A stretch of DNA of 21,106 nucleotides from a virus. The stretch lies in the IMG/VR virus record IMGVR_UViG_3300035698_010335, positions 1-21,106 of that record; one strand, 5' to 3'. Below are positions 1-5,270 of this stretch, piece after piece. Within the stretch, counting starts at the first letter, position 1, and every line of letters starts with the position of its first letter. A model generated the notes under the pieces. That model made no database searches. It was not told the DNA's origin and was given only the letters and a program-made list of their open reading frames with translations. The position numbers and the translations under genes were made by a program.

Positions 1-535
1 CGGCCGGGGCGTCCGGGTGTTCCGCCATCGTGGAGAGGACGCCTTCCTGCACCTTGATGTCGCGGTTGATCGCCGTCCGCTCGTTGTAGTGCTGGTTGCG
101 GTTCGCGTCGAGCTGCGACAGGTCGAGGCCGACGAGCTCCTTGAGAAGCGTGAGTTGATCGGCGGGTTTCATTCTCTGGAAGGCCAGGGGGTCGAACGTC
201 AATCTCCCGAACAGCGTGTCCAGGAGCTTCTGCGGCGAGGCCGTCACGCCGTCCGCGTCCGTCACGGCCAGCGTACCGCCACCGCCCGCCGTGAAGGTCC
301 GCGTCACGACCACGCCATCGTCGAGCTTGCAGGTGATCTTGCCCTTCTTCTGCCCGGCCCTCACCGGCTTGTCACAGACGCCGCGAGCGCCGCCCAGGGC
401 GTACATGATGGAATCGAGGACGGAAGTCTTGCCCTCGCCGTTCTGCCCGCCGATCACGACGACGTTGCCCTTGGGCGTGATCGAGACGGCCTTTAACCGC
501 TTGATGTTCTGGCTTTCCAACTTGATGATCTTCAT
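1..535 (-). CDS. SMC/RecF/SbcC-type AAA ATPase, partial (C-terminus beyond left edge)
   Basis: I read this directly on the minus strand: ATG at 533-535, and the frame stays open for 178 codons to the window edge. The N-terminus has a beta strand, then a Walker A motif GGQNGEGKTS (residues 29-38) followed by VLDSIMYALGG, which is typical of RecF/SbcC/RecN-like ATPases that begin with a DNA-repair type ATP-binding head. The downstream part (about 120-178) becomes charged and helical, as expected for the start of a coiled-coil arm. Phage members of this group work with an SbcD/gp47-like nuclease in recombination or DNA processing; no such partner is visible because the operon continues outside the window. 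The SD AGAAGGA lies 5' of the start. The family is secure from Walker A and context; the exact subfamily is not. Confidence 0.85.
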   Translation of the reverse strand, partial: MKIIKLESQNIKRLKAVSITPKGNVVVIGGQNGEGKTSVLDSIMYALGGARGVCDKPVRAGQKKGKITCKLDDGVVVTRTFTAGGGGTLAVTDADGVTASPQKLLDTLFGRLTFDPLAFQRMKPADQLTLLKELVGLDLSQLDANRNQHYNERTAINRDIKVQEGVLSTMAEHPDAPA

Positions 536-580
536 GGTTTCTCGTCCTTCTGAGGCTAGGGGCCTTCGTCTCGCACAGGG

Positions 581-883
581 CTACTCCTTGAACTGCTCGT
601 CCAGGGCGTTCCGTTCCTCGAAGCGTTCCATCCGGCCCTGCGCACCTTCGTCGCGGATCGCGTCGCCGGCCAGGTCGTCAGCCGCCTCGCTCTTGGCCGT
701 GGCAATGACGGCGCGGGCGGCGTGCTCACAGGAACTCATCACGCTTCGGGCCAGCACCGACGATAGATCATCGACGCCGAGATTCCGCACGGTACTAAGG
801 ACCGGGTTGCCCAAGAGGGTGTGGAAGTCGGCTGTCAGCTCGACGCCGCCCACCGTGATCGTGATGCTGCTCGGGACTGGCAT
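581..883 (-). CDS. hypothetical phage protein, 100 aa
   Basis: This is a soluble 100-residue protein that I do not recognise. The N-terminal half is beta-like (SITITVGGVELTADF) and the C-terminal half is acidic and helical, rich in Ala, Glu and Asp. The start ATG (881-883) overlaps the stop of the upstream gene as TGATG, so translation is probably coupled. It ends 45 bases before the ATPase gene, in the same direction, so it likely shares a transcript with it. The tight coupling supports its being a real gene. No catalytic motif is visible. Confidence 0.65.
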   Translation of the reverse strand: MPVPSSITITVGGVELTADFHTLLGNPVLSTVRNLGVDDLSSVLARSVMSSCEHAARAVIATAKSEAADDLAGDAIRDEGAQGRMERFEERNALDEQFKE

Positions 884-1104
884 CAGGTCAGGGTCACCTT
901 CGGAGTGTTCTCCACCTTCGCTGTGACGATGCCCTTGACGGCCACGATGCGGTACATCCCCGCCGTCCCCTCCGCGCGGATGGCCTTGATGCAGTCGGCC
1001 TTGCTCTTGGGGGGCTGGTCGGTGACGCCGATCTCAGTGTCGATCCACTGGCTCTCGCTGTCGCCGGGCTTCTGAACGATGAACTTGCTCTTGACGCCTG
1101 CCAT
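883..1104 (-). CDS. hypothetical phage protein, 73 aa
   Basis: This small basic protein starts MAGVKSKFIVQKPG and appears to be mainly beta strands (FIVQKPG, YRIVAVKGIVTAKVE). The ATG at 1102-1104 is chosen because the SD AGAAAGGA lies just upstream; the same open frame extends further upstream through the tRNA-like element, which is unlikely to be coding. A short hairpin (1122-1134) sits immediately 5' of the SD. The stop overlaps the start of the next gene by one base. Function is unknown. The beta-rich composition and position could suit a small nucleic-acid-binding or inhibitor protein, but nothing proves this. Confidence 0.65.
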   Translation of the reverse strand: MAGVKSKFIVQKPGDSESQWIDTEIGVTDQPPKSKADCIKAIRAEGTAGMYRIVAVKGIVTAKVENTPKVTLT

Positions 1105-1121
1105 GATGCGATTCCTTTCTT

Positions 1122-1134
1122 CCGGCTGTGCCGG
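1122..1134 (-). other. short GC hairpin just 5' of a ribosome binding site
   Basis: CCGGC / GCCGG form a perfect 5-bp stem with a 3-base loop. It sits directly upstream of the AGAAAGGA ribosome binding site of the 73-aa gene. It could shield the SD or protect a processed 5' end. A similar arrangement is present at 1664-1678. Confidence 0.5.
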
Positions 1135-1145
1135 GGTTGGTTGAC

Positions 1146-1225
1146 ATCGACGTGCGGGATTCGAACCCGCATCCCGGGGGAGGGGCGAACCCCGGTGCTC
1201 TGCCACACAGTTGAGCTACCGCCGA
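1146..1225 (-). tRNA. tRNA-like element with abnormal anticodon arm
   Basis: On the minus strand there is a canonical T arm (GCGGG-TTCGAAT-CCCGC), a D arm with GCTC/GAGC stem and GG-containing loop preceded by TA at positions 8-9, and an acceptor stem with 6 of 7 pairs (TCGGCGG with ACGTCGA, including one G-U). The anticodon arm does not fit: the segment between D and T arms is about 25 bases instead of 21-22. It pairs as CCGGGG/CCCCGG around a loop of about 10 bases, or alternatively as GGGG-TTCG-CCCC. No 7-base anticodon loop can be drawn, so no amino acid is assigned. There is no encoded CCA. It lies between two same-strand genes and is either a degenerate tRNA or a tRNA mimic. Confidence 0.5.
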
Positions 1226-1248
1226 TTCCTGCCTTGCACGAGGCAGTA

Positions 1249-1647
1249 CTACTCGTCGTCGCCGGCGTCGTCGGCCTTGCCCTTGCTCGAATCGCCGATC
1301 CGCTCGACCGTGATCTCGCCCCTGGCGTTGGCGAAGTCGCCCAGCACCGCGAGATCGACCTCGGACTTCTTGAGCGACAGCCGGACGTCCACGCCTTCGG
1401 CGTCGACGCCCATCTTGCCCGTGTCGGCGACCGTCTCGATGGTCGGATGCGCCGCCCCCTCGATGAGCTCGCCCTGATCCGGGTCGTCGACCGCCACCAT
1501 GCGGACCTTGAGACGGGCCCGCATCAGCAGGTCGCGGAGGGCGCCGATGTCGGCATTCGCGGCCACCGGCAGCACCACCGCGACACTCGCGGCATCCTTG
1601 CCGATTCCGACCTGCCTGAAATGCACTTCCTTGAACGTTTGCGACAT
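1249..1647 (-). CDS. hypothetical phage protein, 132 aa
   Basis: This is an unrecognised protein of 132 residues beginning MSQTFKEVHFRQVGIG. It has alternating hydrophobic strands and helices (SVAVVLPVAANADIGALRDLLMRARLKVRMVAVD) and an acidic tail (SSKGKADDAGDDE). The start is supported by AGAAAGGA seven bases upstream, itself preceded by a GCGGC/GCCGC hairpin. It lies in the leftward operon between the lysozyme-like gene and the tRNA-like element. The alpha/beta pattern with an acidic tail resembles small phage single-strand-binding or regulator proteins only superficially, so no function is assigned. Confidence 0.65.
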   Translation of the reverse strand: MSQTFKEVHFRQVGIGKDAASVAVVLPVAANADIGALRDLLMRARLKVRMVAVDDPDQGELIEGAAHPTIETVADTGKMGVDAEGVDVRLSLKKSEVDLAVLGDFANARGEITVERIGDSSKGKADDAGDDE

Positions 1648-1663
1648 GATCCGGTTCCTTTCT

Positions 1664-1678
1664 GCGGCTTGTCGCCGC
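1664..1678 (-). other. short GC hairpin just 5' of a ribosome binding site
   Basis: GCGGC (1664-1668) and GCCGC (1674-1678) form a 5-bp stem with a 5-base loop. On the transcript it immediately precedes AGAAAGGA and the ATG at 1645-1647. It could modulate or protect initiation of the 132-aa gene. Confidence 0.5.
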
Positions 1679-1686
1679 GCTGTCTG

Positions 1687-2298
1687 CTAATCGGCCCGGG
1701 GCTTGTTCTGGACGCTGTTAGCGCCGGGCCGGGTGTGCGGGTCACGCGCCCGCTTGGCGTATCGAATCTCGATGAGATTGAGGCACCGCTGGAGATAGCT
1801 CGCCCGACTCTGGCCGGCGTGGAACCCAACGATGCGGGCCACGTCGGTCCGAAGGCCATATCTCTCCCACCACCAGAGAATGACCTGCTCGGCGCAGGCC
1901 GGCGAGTTCCGGTAGGCGAGCGGCCATTCGGCACCGCTGTATTCGCAAGCGTCCAGCCAGAACGCCTCGGTGATCTGATAGGGATTCTCGGCCGGGCCGC
2001 CTTCCTGGGCGAGCACCGCCTCCAGCACCCACCTTGCCGGACTGTGGCGGTGGATCTCGGGCGGGACCGGCAGCGGGGCCGGGATGACGTCGGCCGGCAC
2101 CAGCACGTCGTCAGGCTCGCTCAGAGGCAGTTCCGACTCCGGGAGCAGCGGCGGCGTGGCATCGCGGCGTTTCACCCCCAAGGCGATGATGACGGCGATC
2201 ACCAGGACGCCGATAAAGACCACCCACACCGAACCGACAGCGCTGCGGGCCAATGACTTTGCTGTACGTCCCTGTCCGCCCTTGACGAGATCGTCCAT
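1687..2298 (-). CDS. membrane-anchored lysozyme/transglycosylase-like protein (candidate endolysin)
   Basis: This 203-aa protein has one N-terminal membrane segment (about residues 22-42), a Pro-rich linker (48-80) and a C-terminal domain. The domain contains LEAVLAQEGGPAENPYQIT (about 92-110), which matches the lysozyme/transglycosylase pattern of a catalytic Glu (E99) followed by a Gly-rich turn and YQI. Aromatic and Cys-rich helices follow. That layout suggests a signal-anchor endolysin or another cell-wall hydrolase acting in the periplasm. Start ATG 2296-2298 is preferred over an upstream ATG (2325) because of the AAAGGG ribosome site and its position just after the preceding stop (2303). 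The enzymatic assignment rests on one motif; it could be a non-catalytic membrane protein. Confidence 0.5.
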   Translation of the reverse strand: MDDLVKGGQGRTAKSLARSAVGSVWVVFIGVLVIAVIIALGVKRRDATPPLLPESELPLSEPDDVLVPADVIPAPLPVPPEIHRHSPARWVLEAVLAQEGGPAENPYQITEAFWLDACEYSGAEWPLAYRNSPACAEQVILWWWERYGLRTDVARIVGFHAGQSRASYLQRCLNLIEIRYAKRARDPHTRPGANSVQNKPRAD

Positions 2299-2302
2299 TC
2301 GT

Positions 2303-2479
2303 CTACCCTTTCCGCTTGGTGCCACGCTGACGCGCCCTGATGGCCTCGCCGACGAGCACTTGCACCATGTTCGAGAAGGGACGCTTCTCCACGACCGCCA
2401 GGTCCACCACGATCTGCGCCAACTCGGGATCCGCGATCGAGGCGGTGCGGTAACGGGGTTGCTCGGGTGCCTTGGCCAT
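2303..2479 (-). CDS. small ribbon-helix-helix-like protein
   Basis: This 58-aa protein starts MAKAPEQPRYRTASI. Residues about 10-50 follow a ribbon-helix-helix pattern: a short strand (YRTASI), helix 1 (DPELAQIVVDLAVVEKR), a turn with PFSNM, and helix 2 (VQVLVGEAIRARQ), ending in a basic tail. Such CopG/Arc-type proteins bind operator DNA as dimers, so a regulatory role in the leftward operon is plausible. The ATG at 2477-2479 has AGAAAGGGAC upstream. Its stop lies four bases before the next start. The fold is judged by eye only. Confidence 0.6.
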   Translation of the reverse strand: MAKAPEQPRYRTASIADPELAQIVVDLAVVEKRPFSNMVQVLVGEAIRARQRGTKRKG

Positions 2480-2504
2480 TCGTCGTCCCTTTCTGATTCG
2501 TCGT

Positions 2505-2516
2505 GCGGCAGTCTGA
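2505..2516 (-). repeat. leader repeat AGACTGCCGCAC, copy 1
   Basis: The minus-strand 12-mer AGACTGCCGCAC occurs here and at 2944-2955. Both copies lie about 15-20 bases 5' of an AGAAAGGGAC ribosome site, in the leaders of two successive genes. In copy 2 the repeat starts inside the -10 box of a sigma70-like promoter. Copy 1 has no recognisable -35. Confidence 0.55.
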
Positions 2517-2520
2517 AACC

Positions 2521-2919
2521 TCAGTTGTCGAACCAAAAGACGAAACGCACGTCCTCGATCCCATCAGTGCGCTGCTCCGCAATCGCCTCGAACGGAGAGC
2601 CGAGGAAATAACCGAAGTAGTCACTTGACACAAGCCCTTTCGTTTTCATCCAGGCACAGAGGGCTACGATGTCCACGCGGCCAAGCCAACTCGAGCTATG
2701 CGCGTCGGGCACCCACGACTCGTAATCAATCTGTGTGATCACAGATGAGTCTGAGGGTACGCCGCGTGGGCCGGAGATGGGCGCGATCTCAGCGGTCGTG
2801 GCGCGAACACCAGCCATTTTTGTGAAGAGCTCATACCAGCGAGTAACCGATGGATTGTCGCAGTGTTCCCATCGGTCGTTGATCTTTGCTTCGACGTGCA
2901 GGTGAATATCACAACCCAT
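2521..2919 (-). CDS. conserved 'MGCDIH' phage-family protein
   Basis: This 132-aa protein begins MGCDIHLHVEAKINDRWE, the hallmark start of a widespread phage and prophage family of unknown function. Family features seen further on are a segment with FTKMAGVRA, then SGPRGVPSDSS, then a WVPDAHSSSWLG stretch. The conserved Cys, Asp and His residues near the N-terminus and the DAHS motif suggest a metal-binding or enzymatic pocket, but the activity is not established. Start ATG 2917-2919 is fixed by AGAAAGGGAC upstream and the conserved N-terminus. A sigma70-like promoter (2951-2978) lies about 30 bases upstream. Confidence 0.75.
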   Translation of the reverse strand: MGCDIHLHVEAKINDRWEHCDNPSVTRWYELFTKMAGVRATTAEIAPISGPRGVPSDSSVITQIDYESWVPDAHSSSWLGRVDIVALCAWMKTKGLVSSDYFGYFLGSPFEAIAEQRTDGIEDVRFVFWFDN

Positions 2920-2943
2920 AGGTGTCCCTTTCTTCGATGCGAT

Positions 2944-2955
2944 GTGCGGCAGTCT
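2944..2955 (-). repeat. leader repeat AGACTGCCGCAC, copy 2
   Basis: Second copy of the 12-mer found at 2505-2516, here overlapping the -10 region of the promoter at 2951-2978 and continuing into the presumed transcript start. It could be an operator or a start-site element. Confidence 0.55.
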
Positions 2956-2978
2956 ACCACATCTTATCGGCTTGTCAA
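2951..2978 (-). promoter_or_regulatory. sigma70-like promoter for the MGCDIH-family gene
   Basis: On the minus strand a perfect -35 TTGACA (2973-2978) is followed, after 16 bases, by TAGACT (2951-2956) as -10. The surrounding stretch is markedly AT-rich compared with the rest of the arm. It lies between the RNase H stop (3008) and the next ATG (2919). It would let host RNA polymerase transcribe the left-arm genes. Confidence 0.7.
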
Positions 2979-3007
2979 GAGTAAATCTTGAGAGATTTGT
3001 AAGTTTT

Positions 3008-3454
3008 TTACCGGACGGGTAGGCCCTTGTCCCGCCCCGCGAACAGCGGCGACCCACTGGCCCGCTGGATAGCATCCGCGGCGAGCTCGTGGCAAACCCC
3101 GTTCTCCTCGCCGGGGATGTGCTCCCACCGGATCGAGCGGAAACCCACCCGCAGCATCGCCGCCATGTTGTAGAGCCATCTCAGGTTGTGGGCTTTGCAC
3201 TTGGCCACCCCCTCACCGCATCGCAGCGCCAGCGTTGAGTCACCGCGGACCACGAGATCGCTGACGCCCCGGCTGGAGGCCAGTAGAAGGCCGTAGACCA
3301 TGCCCGCATATTCGGCCTCGTTGCAGGTGGCGGTTCCTATGAAGTGCCCCACGTTGTCCTGTCCGCTCCCGTGGACCAGCAGGCTCACCCCGAAGCTGGA
3401 CGGGCCGGGGTTTCCGTGCGAGCCCCCGTCGAACCACAGATTGCCTTTCATCAT
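3008..3454 (-). CDS. RNase H type I
   Basis: This 148-aa protein has the RNase HI fold. The first strand carries the catalytic Asp in LWFDGGSHGNPGP (D9), then the Glu in CNEAEYAG (E48), then the Asp in VRGDSTLAL (D72), then EHIPGEENGVCHELAADA near the C-terminus. The enzyme cuts RNA in RNA-DNA hybrids, for example primer removal in phage replication. The fourth acidic residue (D134 of the E. coli enzyme, in CDELA) is His here (H122). The ATG at 3452-3454 has AGAAAGGGAC upstream; a second ATG follows after one codon. The gene is the first on the leftward arm after the control region. Confidence 0.88.
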   Translation of the reverse strand: MMKGNLWFDGGSHGNPGPSSFGVSLLVHGSGQDNVGHFIGTATCNEAEYAGMVYGLLLASSRGVSDLVVRGDSTLALRCGEGVAKCKAHNLRWLYNMAAMLRVGFRSIRWEHIPGEENGVCHELAADAIQRASGSPLFAGRDKGLPVR

Positions 3455-3627
3455 CGTCCCTTTCTGCGTGTGCTACATGCGCTTGAGAACGAATGCGCAA
3501 CGGCTCCCTTGCTCGGCCTCGCCCATCCGTGTTCCCTCCCTCTGTCAGTGGGGGTGGGTGCCGGTCTCTCCTTCTTGTCTACTGTGGTTCTTAGTAGCGC
3601 AAGCTAGAAAGGGGTTGCCCAACGACC

Positions 3628-3651
3628 GCGCGCCTCAAGAATCGGGCGCGC
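3628..3651 (-). other. strong hairpin in the leftward leader
   Basis: GCGCGCC (3628-3634) and GGCGCGC (3645-3651) form a perfect 7-bp GC stem with a 10-base loop. It lies in the transcribed leader between the tRNA-like element and the RNase H gene. There is no U tract after it in either direction, so it is not a standard terminator. Confidence 0.5.
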
Positions 3652-3824
3652 ACTTCTGACATCAGGTGTAGGTTTCCGGTGGTGCATCGGCGGCTTGGGC
3701 TGGCTTACCCTTTCGGGGCGAGGTTGCCCTAACCATACCGACGACGACTTCCCGCGTGCGAAAGGTCCGGGTCCGAACAGGCTGCCCGGTTCCCGCCGTG
3801 GTATTGGAGCGTCGTGTCGGCTCG

Positions 3825-3846
3825 GCGCGTCATAACCCCGACGCGC
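3825..3846 (-). other. hairpin just 3' of the tRNA-like element
   Basis: GCGCGTC (3825-3831) and GACGCGC (3840-3846) make a perfect 7-bp stem with an 8-base loop. It starts nine bases beyond the 3' end of the tRNA-like element on the minus strand, where a processing or trailer hairpin would lie. No U tract follows. Confidence 0.5.
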
Positions 3847-3854
3847 TGGGGGAT

Positions 3855-3927
3855 AGAGGGGGGCGGGATTCGAACCCGCGAAGCCGGCCGATTCGGGCCG
3901 GAGGGCTACCAACAGCCCAACCCCGTC
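3855..3927 (-). tRNA. tRNA-like element, anticodon uncertain
   Basis: The 73-base cloverleaf on the minus strand has acceptor GACGGGG/CCCCCTC (6 of 7 pairs, one C-C mismatch), D stem GGGC/GCCC with TGTTGGTA loop, anticodon stem CCGGC/GCCGG, a 4-base variable loop and a canonical T arm GCGGG-TTCGAAT-CCCGC. The anticodon loop has eight bases (CCGAATCG) and no U at the position before the anticodon, so no identity can be given (GAA or CGA would be guesses). There is no encoded CCA. It is the first element after the leftward promoter at 4011-4039. It may be a decayed or atypical tRNA, or a tRNA-shaped processing signal. Confidence 0.55.
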
Positions 3928-4010
3928 AATGAGAACGGGCCGCCTTTCGGCGACCCGATTCCCAGCATGAACAACATGGACCGTTGAGGCCCGTTGATGT
4001 GCGAGGTCAT

Positions 4011-4039
4011 ATTGTACGGCTAGATTGTTCATGCGCCAA
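4011..4039 (-). promoter_or_regulatory. sigma70-like leftward promoter
   Basis: On the minus strand TTGGCG (4034-4039) is separated by exactly 17 bases from TACAAT (4011-4016), one mismatch from the consensus -10. Transcription would start near 4004 and read through the tRNA-like element into RNase H and the left arm. It sits just downstream of a leftward terminator, as expected for an insulated start. Confidence 0.6.
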
Positions 4040-4072
4040 GCATCATGGAGCAGGAATCCCACCGACCGCAAG

Positions 4073-4106
4073 AAAAAAATCCAGAATGCCGCAAGTTTTT
4101 TCTGGA
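4073..4106 (-). terminator. intrinsic terminator, leftward
   Basis: Read on the minus strand, TCCAGAA and TTCTGGA form a perfect 7-bp stem (4100-4106 with 4080-4086) followed directly by seven U residues (4073-4079). It would stop leftward transcription entering from the rightward gene block and insulate the promoter at 4011-4039. Confidence 0.65.
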
Positions 4107-4160
4107 CGCCAGCCGATGAGAGGCTATCGTGGAGATCGTTCTGGATGCGGGAGTGTCACC

Positions 4161-4664
4161 ATGAAAGGGACGTTGGCCATATTCGCCGTCGCGTGTCTGC
4201 TGTTGGCCCCCCTTGCCGGATGCGGCTCCGAGACGATCACCGCATGGGCAGCCCGGGGCTCGGGAGGTACGTTCAACCAAGAGCACAACATCGACGAGTG
4301 GCACGCCCTCGCGCTGAGCTTCCTGGCCGAGCAGCGGCAAGCCGCGGTCGACGCCGCGTACTCGGACCTGCGGGCCGTCGTTGGCGGGGCGCTCAAGAAC
4401 GCCGATGGCACCCCGATCCCGCTGGACAGCCAGTATCTCATGGAGAGCCAAGTTGCCCTTCACATGAGCCTCAACGCGGTAGAGCAGAAGGTCAAGGCCA
4501 TCCGGGCGATGCGCGAGGACGACTACGCGAACGTCCGATCCACCCGCGAGGTTTTCGATAAGATCGCGCAACTCAACAAGCTATGGGTCGGCGCCGCCGA
4601 TGAATTGGGCCCGCAACTGGCCCGGATCGCCGCCGAACTCGCAGAACTTCGGAATGGAGACTGA
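4161..4664 (+). CDS. phage lipoprotein, 167 aa
   Basis: The N-terminus MKGTLAIFAVACLLLAPLAGC is a lipoprotein signal peptide with lipobox LAGC (Cys21). The mature part is soluble, mostly helical and heptad-like (DEWHALALSFLAEQRQAAVDAAYSDLRAVV, later LNAVEQKVKAIRAMREDD and ARIAAELAELRNGD), so a coiled coil is likely. ATG 4161 is chosen over upstream in-frame ATGs because of the signal peptide and GGGAG seven bases upstream. It is the first rightward gene, two bases before the next ATG. An outer-membrane spanin subunit or a superinfection-exclusion lipoprotein would fit; neither is proven. Confidence 0.7.
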   Translation: MKGTLAIFAVACLLLAPLAGCGSETITAWAARGSGGTFNQEHNIDEWHALALSFLAEQRQAAVDAAYSDLRAVVGGALKNADGTPIPLDSQYLMESQVALHMSLNAVEQKVKAIRAMREDDYANVRSTREVFDKIAQLNKLWVGAADELGPQLARIAAELAELRNGD

Positions 4665-4666
4665 CC

Positions 4667-4993
4667 ATGAGCGACGACACCACCACGGGCCAGCCGGATG
4701 CCCCTGATGAGCCGGACACGGCCCCAACCGTAGCCGTTACGGCCCAAGAGCAGCGGGACACCCTCACCGCGGCAATCGGCATCTCCTGGACCGACTTCGA
4801 GCGTCGGCACCCGGCGCAGGCAATGGCCTTCCAGAGAATCGTCAGGACGCCCGTGTCGGCGCTGATGAAAAAGCTCGAAGAAGGCCCCGAGTACGAGCAA
4901 CTGCTCGCCCAGACGGAGCAGTCGGCCAACCTCGGCAACCTCGTCACGGCCATAGACCCGATGATCATATCGATCATCGGCGCGGTCATATAG
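4667..4993 (+). CDS. hypothetical phage protein with hydrophobic C-terminus, 108 aa
   Basis: This 108-aa protein begins with an acidic, Thr/Pro/Asp-rich tail (about residues 1-25). A helical middle part follows (QRDTLTAAIGISWTDFERR and MKKLEEGPEYEQLLAQTEQ), and it ends in a hydrophobic stretch IDPMIISIIGAVI that could touch the membrane. The ATG lies two bases after the lipoprotein stop, with GGAGA upstream. It is not recognised. The trio of lipoprotein, this gene and the next small membrane gene looks like one transcription unit and could be lysis- or envelope-related. Confidence 0.6.
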   Translation: MSDDTTTGQPDAPDEPDTAPTVAVTAQEQRDTLTAAIGISWTDFERRHPAQAMAFQRIVRTPVSALMKKLEEGPEYEQLLAQTEQSANLGNLVTAIDPMIISIIGAVI

Positions 4994-5006
4994 AAAGGTC
5001 GGCACT

Positions 5007-5192
5007 ATGGATTGGCTGACTCAGAACATGAACGCCATCGTGGCGATCCTGCTCGCCCTGCACGGCCTCGCGGTCGTCATCGTGAATCTGACGCCCACGC
5101 CGGCCGACGACAAGGTTCTCGGCAAGGTCTACAAGCTGATCGAACTCATCGGTGGGCTCTGGACCAAGCGAGCCAAGGATCCGCCGCAGTAG
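5007..5192 (+). CDS. small membrane protein, 61 aa (holin-like?)
   Basis: A membrane segment spans about residues 8-27 (MNAIVAILLALHGLAVVIVN). The short NLTPTPADDKVLGKVYKLIELIGGLW region and a basic end follow. The LTPTPxDDxxxGKVYKxIE pattern resembles small one-helix proteins common in phages, some lying near lysis genes. The start is fixed by AGAAAGG eight bases upstream. Position after a lipoprotein gene makes a holin or pinholin role possible. Experimental or family evidence is lacking, so this remains a guess. Confidence 0.6.
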   Translation: MDWLTQNMNAIVAILLALHGLAVVIVNLTPTPADDKVLGKVYKLIELIGGLWTKRAKDPPQ

Positions 5193-5203
5193 CCGGACCC
5201 GTA

Positions 5204-5254
5204 GCGCCCGGGCGGGGTTCTCTCGTCCCCTTCCTCGTCCGGGCGCGAACTTTT
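5204..5254 (+). terminator. GC-rich hairpin with short T-rich tail
   Basis: GCGCCCGG (5204-5211) pairs perfectly with CCGGGCGC (5239-5246), and an inner GGGG/CCCC stem (5214-5217 with 5227-5230) closes a 9-base loop. TTTTCTTC follows from 5251. This could be a leaky terminator between the small membrane gene and the ASCH locus, or an RNase III-type processing site. Confidence 0.5.
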
Positions 5255-5270
5255 CTTCGAGGGGAGCACC

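Larger units (their letters stand above)
3455..4160. promoter_or_regulatory. divergent control region without genes, about 700 bp
   Basis: This is the only long non-coding stretch. It separates leftward genes (RNase H onward) from rightward genes (lipoprotein onward). Open frames here have no ribosome site and no protein-like composition. It holds, right to left, a leftward intrinsic terminator (4073-4106), a leftward sigma70-like promoter (4011-4039), a hairpin near 3935-3957, a tRNA-like element (3855-3927), and hairpins at 3825-3846 and 3628-3651. No convincing rightward promoter was found; CTGGAC at 4103-4108, 17 bases before TATCGT, is only weak. Confidence 0.65.

Noticed and set aside
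3604-4071. 155-codon minus-strand frame across the control region
   Set aside because: It runs through the tRNA-like element and promoter, has no ribosome site and is rich in Pro/Arg.
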